Origin: Enterobacter asburiae
Lineage (GTDB): Bacteria; Pseudomonadota; Gammaproteobacteria; Enterobacterales; Enterobacteriaceae
Assembly: GCF_021440515.1 (NCBI RefSeq)
Contig: NZ_JAKCMV010000034.1
Coordinates: forward strand, 1 to 64,000
Reading direction: 5' to 3'
Length of the DNA: 64,000 nt
Numbering within the stretch: the first letter of the stretch is position 1; every line of letters begins with the position of its first letter. A program made the position numbers and the translations under genes. The notes under the pieces were generated by a model, which did not search any database, was not told the DNA's origin, and worked only from the letters and a program-made list of their open reading frames with translations. Of the stretch, positions 60,169 through 64,000 are shown one piece after another.

Positions 60169-60900
60169 GTGAGTAATTACAGTGAGCAGTTCCTGAAACA
60201 AAATCCGCTGGCTGTATTAGGGGTATTACGCGATCTGCAAAAAGGCGGGGTGCCGCTGCGCGTTAGCTGGGCCTCCAGCCAGTTTATCAGCAAAATCCTC
60301 GATGCCTCGCCGGAGCGCCTGGTGATCGACCTGGGCAGCCAGGCGTCTGAAAACCGCGCCGCCCTCCGGGGCGAAAATATTTCGGTGCTGGCGGAAACGC
60401 ACGGAGCGAAGGTGGAGTTTGTGCTGCCGCGGCTGGAACAGGGTGAATACCAGGGGCTGCCCGCGTTTATCACCGCGCTGCCGACCAACCTCTGGTTTGT
60501 GCAGCGCCGGGAGTATTTCCGTATCAGCGCCCCGCTGCACCCGGCCTATTTCTGCAAGGCCAAAATGCCGGATAAAAAAGAGTTTCGCTTTCGCCTGTTC
60601 GATCTCTCGCTCGGCGGCATGGGCGCGCTGATGGACGCGGCTAAGCCCGACGGGCTGGTCGAAGGGATGCGTTTTTCGCAGATAGAACTGGATATGGGCG
60701 GCTGGGGACGTTTCTTTTTTGATGCCCAGCTGATTGCCATCAGCGAGCGTAAAGTGGTCGACGGTAAAAACGAAACGAAAACGACCCCGCGGCTGAGCTT
60801 TCGATTTTTGAACGTCGGCCCCGCCGCCGAGCGCGAACTACAGCGCATCATTTTCTCACTGGAACGCGAAGCGCGCGAACGCGCGAATAAAGTGCTGTGA
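60169..60900 (+). CDS. ycgR: flagellar brake protein YcgR (c-di-GMP effector)
   Basis: Cytoplasmic protein that binds cyclic di-GMP and slows the flagellar motor. The 243-residue protein has an N-terminal YcgR domain (about 1-105) and a C-terminal PilZ domain with the c-di-GMP motifs RREYFR (RxxxR type) and DLSLGG (D/NxSxxG). Sequence matches E. coli YcgR closely. GTG start behind GAGGAG. Its presence with a FliA promoter indicates a flagellated host. Confidence 0.96.
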   Translation: MSNYSEQFLKQNPLAVLGVLRDLQKGGVPLRVSWASSQFISKILDASPERLVIDLGSQASENRAALRGENISVLAETHGAKVEFVLPRLEQGEYQGLPAFITALPTNLWFVQRREYFRISAPLHPAYFCKAKMPDKKEFRFRLFDLSLGGMGALMDAAKPDGLVEGMRFSQIELDMGGWGRFFFDAQLIAISERKVVDGKNETKTTPRLSFRFLNVGPAAERELQRIIFSLEREARERANKVL

Positions 60901-60904
60901 TGGC

Positions 60905-60930
60905 GTCGGGCAGCGTGACTGCCGCCCGAC
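60905..60930. repeat. REP-type palindrome
   Basis: GTCGGGC and GCCCGAC around AGCGTGACTGCC, between the converging ycgR and emtA genes, in the orientation of the copy at 14392. Confidence 0.75.
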
Positions 60931-60936
60931 AAGGCA

Positions 60937-61548
60937 TTACATGGCGTCCATCGCTTTCTGTACTTTCCAGATATAGCGTGGCGCCTGCGGTGCCGGATGG
61001 TTTTTCACAACGTGGTCAAAGAACTCGTCTTTGTCCATGCCGTTAATCTCTTCAATCGCCTCTTTGCGATCCGACGAGAAGGTTCGCAGCAGCGCGCCCG
61101 CGCCGTTTACGTAAGAGACCACCAGCGCGTACTGCATCACCTCCGGATCCTCAATTCCCTTCAGGATGCCGTGCTCAAGAATGCTCAGATAGGCGGTACC
61201 CATGGAGATGTTACGCTCCGGGTTTTTCAGCTCGCTGGTGGACGGCTGCCCGCTCCAGCCCATATAGCGATACACCTCTTTCCCGGCCGTTGACGCCTTA
61301 AGCTGCATCAGCCCCACCGCGTTGGATTTACTGACCAGCGTCGGGTTACCGCCCGATTCCACCGCAATGATCGCCGTCACCAGACGCGGGCTGACGCCCC
61401 AGGCCTTACCGGCTTGTTCGCTGATTGGCATCCACTGCATCGCCCGCTTCACAGGCACTTCAGGGTTCCACGGCGGATTTTGATAGTCATGTTTTGAACT
61501 ACAGCCAGCAAGCAACACAATCAAAAAAGCAAACCATCTCAGTTTCAC
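60937..61548 (-). CDS. emtA: membrane-bound lytic murein endotransglycosylase E
   Basis: Outer-membrane lipoprotein that cleaves peptidoglycan strands internally, forming 1,6-anhydromuramyl ends. The 203-residue protein equals E. coli MltE/EmtA in length. The lipobox LLAGC places the lipidated Cys at 16; the SLT fold holds catalytic Glu64 in IAVESGGNP, and GLMQLKAST and the [10 protein letters not shown] segment follow. It starts with GTG at 61548. It is divergent from ldcA, another murein enzyme, across 107 bp. Confidence 0.96.
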   Translation of the reverse strand: MKLRWFAFLIVLLAGCSSKHDYQNPPWNPEVPVKRAMQWMPISEQAGKAWGVSPRLVTAIIAVESGGNPTLVSKSNAVGLMQLKASTAGKEVYRYMGWSGQPSTSELKNPERNISMGTAYLSILEHGILKGIEDPEVMQYALVVSYVNGAGALLRTFSSDRKEAIEEINGMDKDEFFDHVVKNHPAPQAPRYIWKVQKAMDAM

Positions 61549-61655
61549 GTCATCTATCCTTATAGCCTTCGTCGCGGTGACTCTGCCCCTTGAAGCGAGG
61601 CACGTACAGGCGGCATCATATAGGCATTTAGTTTCTCATTCAGCAAGGAATTGCC

Positions 61656-62570
61656 ATGTCTCAGTTTCATCTCGTCGCGCCGTCAGGCTACTGCATTAAT
61701 CAGGACGCCGCCGCGCGGGGCATCCAGCGCTTACTGGAATCCGGCCACCGGGTAGAAAATCAGACGATTGTACCCCGCCGCCAGCAGCGCTTTGCCGGAA
61801 CGGAGGCGCAAAGGCTGAGCGATATCAACGGCCTGGTGAACCTTAGCGGGGAGAACACCATCGTGCTGGCGGTGCGCGGCGGCTACGGCGCAAGCCGCCT
61901 GCTGGAGAGCATCGACTGGGCGGGGCTGGCGAAGCGTCAGCAGCAGGATCCGCTGCTCATCTGCGGGCACAGCGATTTCACGGTCATCCAGCTGGGGCTG
62001 CTCGCCCTCCACAACGTCATCACCTTTAGCGGGCCAATGCTGGCGGGCAACTTCGGCGCGCCGGAGCTGAACGCGTTTACCGAAGACCATTTCTGGCGCG
62101 CGCTGCAAAATCCAACCTTCAGCATTGAATGGCAGGGCAACGGCCCGGAGTGGACGTGTGAGGGGCAGATCTGGGGCGGAAACCTGGCGATGCTGGTATC
62201 GCTGATTGGCACGCCGTGGCTGCCGCAGATTGAAGACGGGATCCTGGTGCTGGAGGATATCAACGAGCACCCGTTCCGCGTCGAGCGCATGTTGCTCCAG
62301 CTTTATCACGCGGGAATTCTGGGTCGTCAGTCGGCTATCGTGCTGGGCAGTTTCAGCGGTTCTGCGCCTAACGATTACGATGCGGGTTATAATCTGGAGA
62401 CCACGATCGACTTTATCCGCTCACGACTGGATATTCCGGTGATTAGCGGGCTGGATTTTGGTCACGAACAGCGCACCGTTACCCTGCCGCTGGGCGCGCA
62501 TGGGACATTAAATCATCATAATTCAGGCACAACGCTAACAATTAGCGGTCATCCGGTCATAAAGGCATAA
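61656..62570 (+). CDS. ldcA: murein tetrapeptide carboxypeptidase (LD-carboxypeptidase A)
   Basis: Cytoplasmic serine peptidase of family S66 that removes the terminal D-alanine from murein tetrapeptides during recycling. The 304 residues equal E. coli LdcA. Nucleophile Ser106 lies in ICGHSDFTV, and the family glutamate (EDINEHPFRVERM) and histidine (FGHEQRT) are conserved. cvrA follows in the same direction after 97 bp. Confidence 0.96.
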   Translation: MSQFHLVAPSGYCINQDAAARGIQRLLESGHRVENQTIVPRRQQRFAGTEAQRLSDINGLVNLSGENTIVLAVRGGYGASRLLESIDWAGLAKRQQQDPLLICGHSDFTVIQLGLLALHNVITFSGPMLAGNFGAPELNAFTEDHFWRALQNPTFSIEWQGNGPEWTCEGQIWGGNLAMLVSLIGTPWLPQIEDGILVLEDINEHPFRVERMLLQLYHAGILGRQSAIVLGSFSGSAPNDYDAGYNLETTIDFIRSRLDIPVISGLDFGHEQRTVTLPLGAHGTLNHHNSGTTLTISGHPVIKA

Positions 62571-62649
62571 ATAAGCGTTAAATCTCCTTATTAAAACGCT
62601 GTTTCCGTCGATAATATGTTAGGGTTTTTAATAACAGATTCAGCTATAA

Positions 62650-64000
<1,351 letters not shown>

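Overview
The window is a chromosomal segment of a motile member of the Enterobacteriaceae, most likely Enterobacter or a close relative. Gene order follows the E. coli region tyrT - narIJHG - narK - narXL - ychO ... ychN - chaCBA - kdsA - sirB1 - sirB2 - prmC - prfA - hemA / lolB - ispE - prs - dauA - ychH - pth - ychF ... treA ... ycgR - emtA - ldcA - cvrA. Most encoded proteins match their E. coli counterparts residue for residue over long stretches and in length. The complete nas (assimilatory nitrate) cluster is of the type known from Klebsiella oxytoca. A chemoreceptor and ycgR, each with a sigma-28-type promoter, argue for a flagellated host and so against Klebsiella itself. Genus is inference; no 16S or typing gene is present.

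Layout. 1-0.2 kb: tRNA-Tyr and its degenerate trailing repeat. 0.26-1.8 kb: an AsnC/Lrp-type regulator divergent from an EamA exporter whose reading frame runs on across the end of narI. 1.7-12.9 kb: respiratory nitrate reductase narGHJI, transporter narK and the sensor-regulator pair narXL, with FNR and NarL sites at the spacing known from E. coli. 12.9-14.3 kb: ychO. 14.4-25.3 kb: nasFED (uptake ABC transporter), a fused nasC-nasB (electron transfer plus nitrite reductase), nasA (nitrate reductase) and the antiterminator nasR. nasF and nasR each have a near-perfect sigma-54 promoter, and the nasF leader carries a hexaloop hairpin followed by an intrinsic terminator. 25.3-28 kb: ychN, a chemoreceptor and a small DUF1883-like protein. 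28-44 kb: conserved housekeeping genes (glutathione degradation, Ca/H antiport, KDO, release factor and its methylase, heme, isoprenoid, PRPP, peptidyl-tRNA hydrolase).

44-56 kb is the accessory part, sitting where E. coli carries other genes between ychF and treA. It holds a small lipoprotein, a YdeP-type molybdo-oxidoreductase, an overlapping desaturase and PhnD-like pair, a GlxA-type regulator, a glyceraldehyde-3-phosphate dehydrogenase gene broken by one amber codon, a NepI-like exporter with a divergent AraC regulator, and a sugar porin plus GPH symporter operon behind a LacI-type operator. 56-64 kb returns to the backbone: treA, a Fur-type siderophore receptor, ycgR, emtA, ldcA and the start of cvrA, which runs off the right edge.

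How the genes fit together: nar handles nitrate as an anaerobic electron acceptor and nas handles it as a nitrogen source, so the two nitrate systems and both nitrate sensors (NarX, NasR) lie within 24 kb. No insertion sequence, prophage, CRISPR array or integron was seen. I found no clear undescribed system. The items most worth following are the NasC-NasB fusion and its RNA-controlled leader, the desaturase/PhnD-like pair, the amber-interrupted gap gene and the sugar transport operon that has no local regulator or hydrolase.
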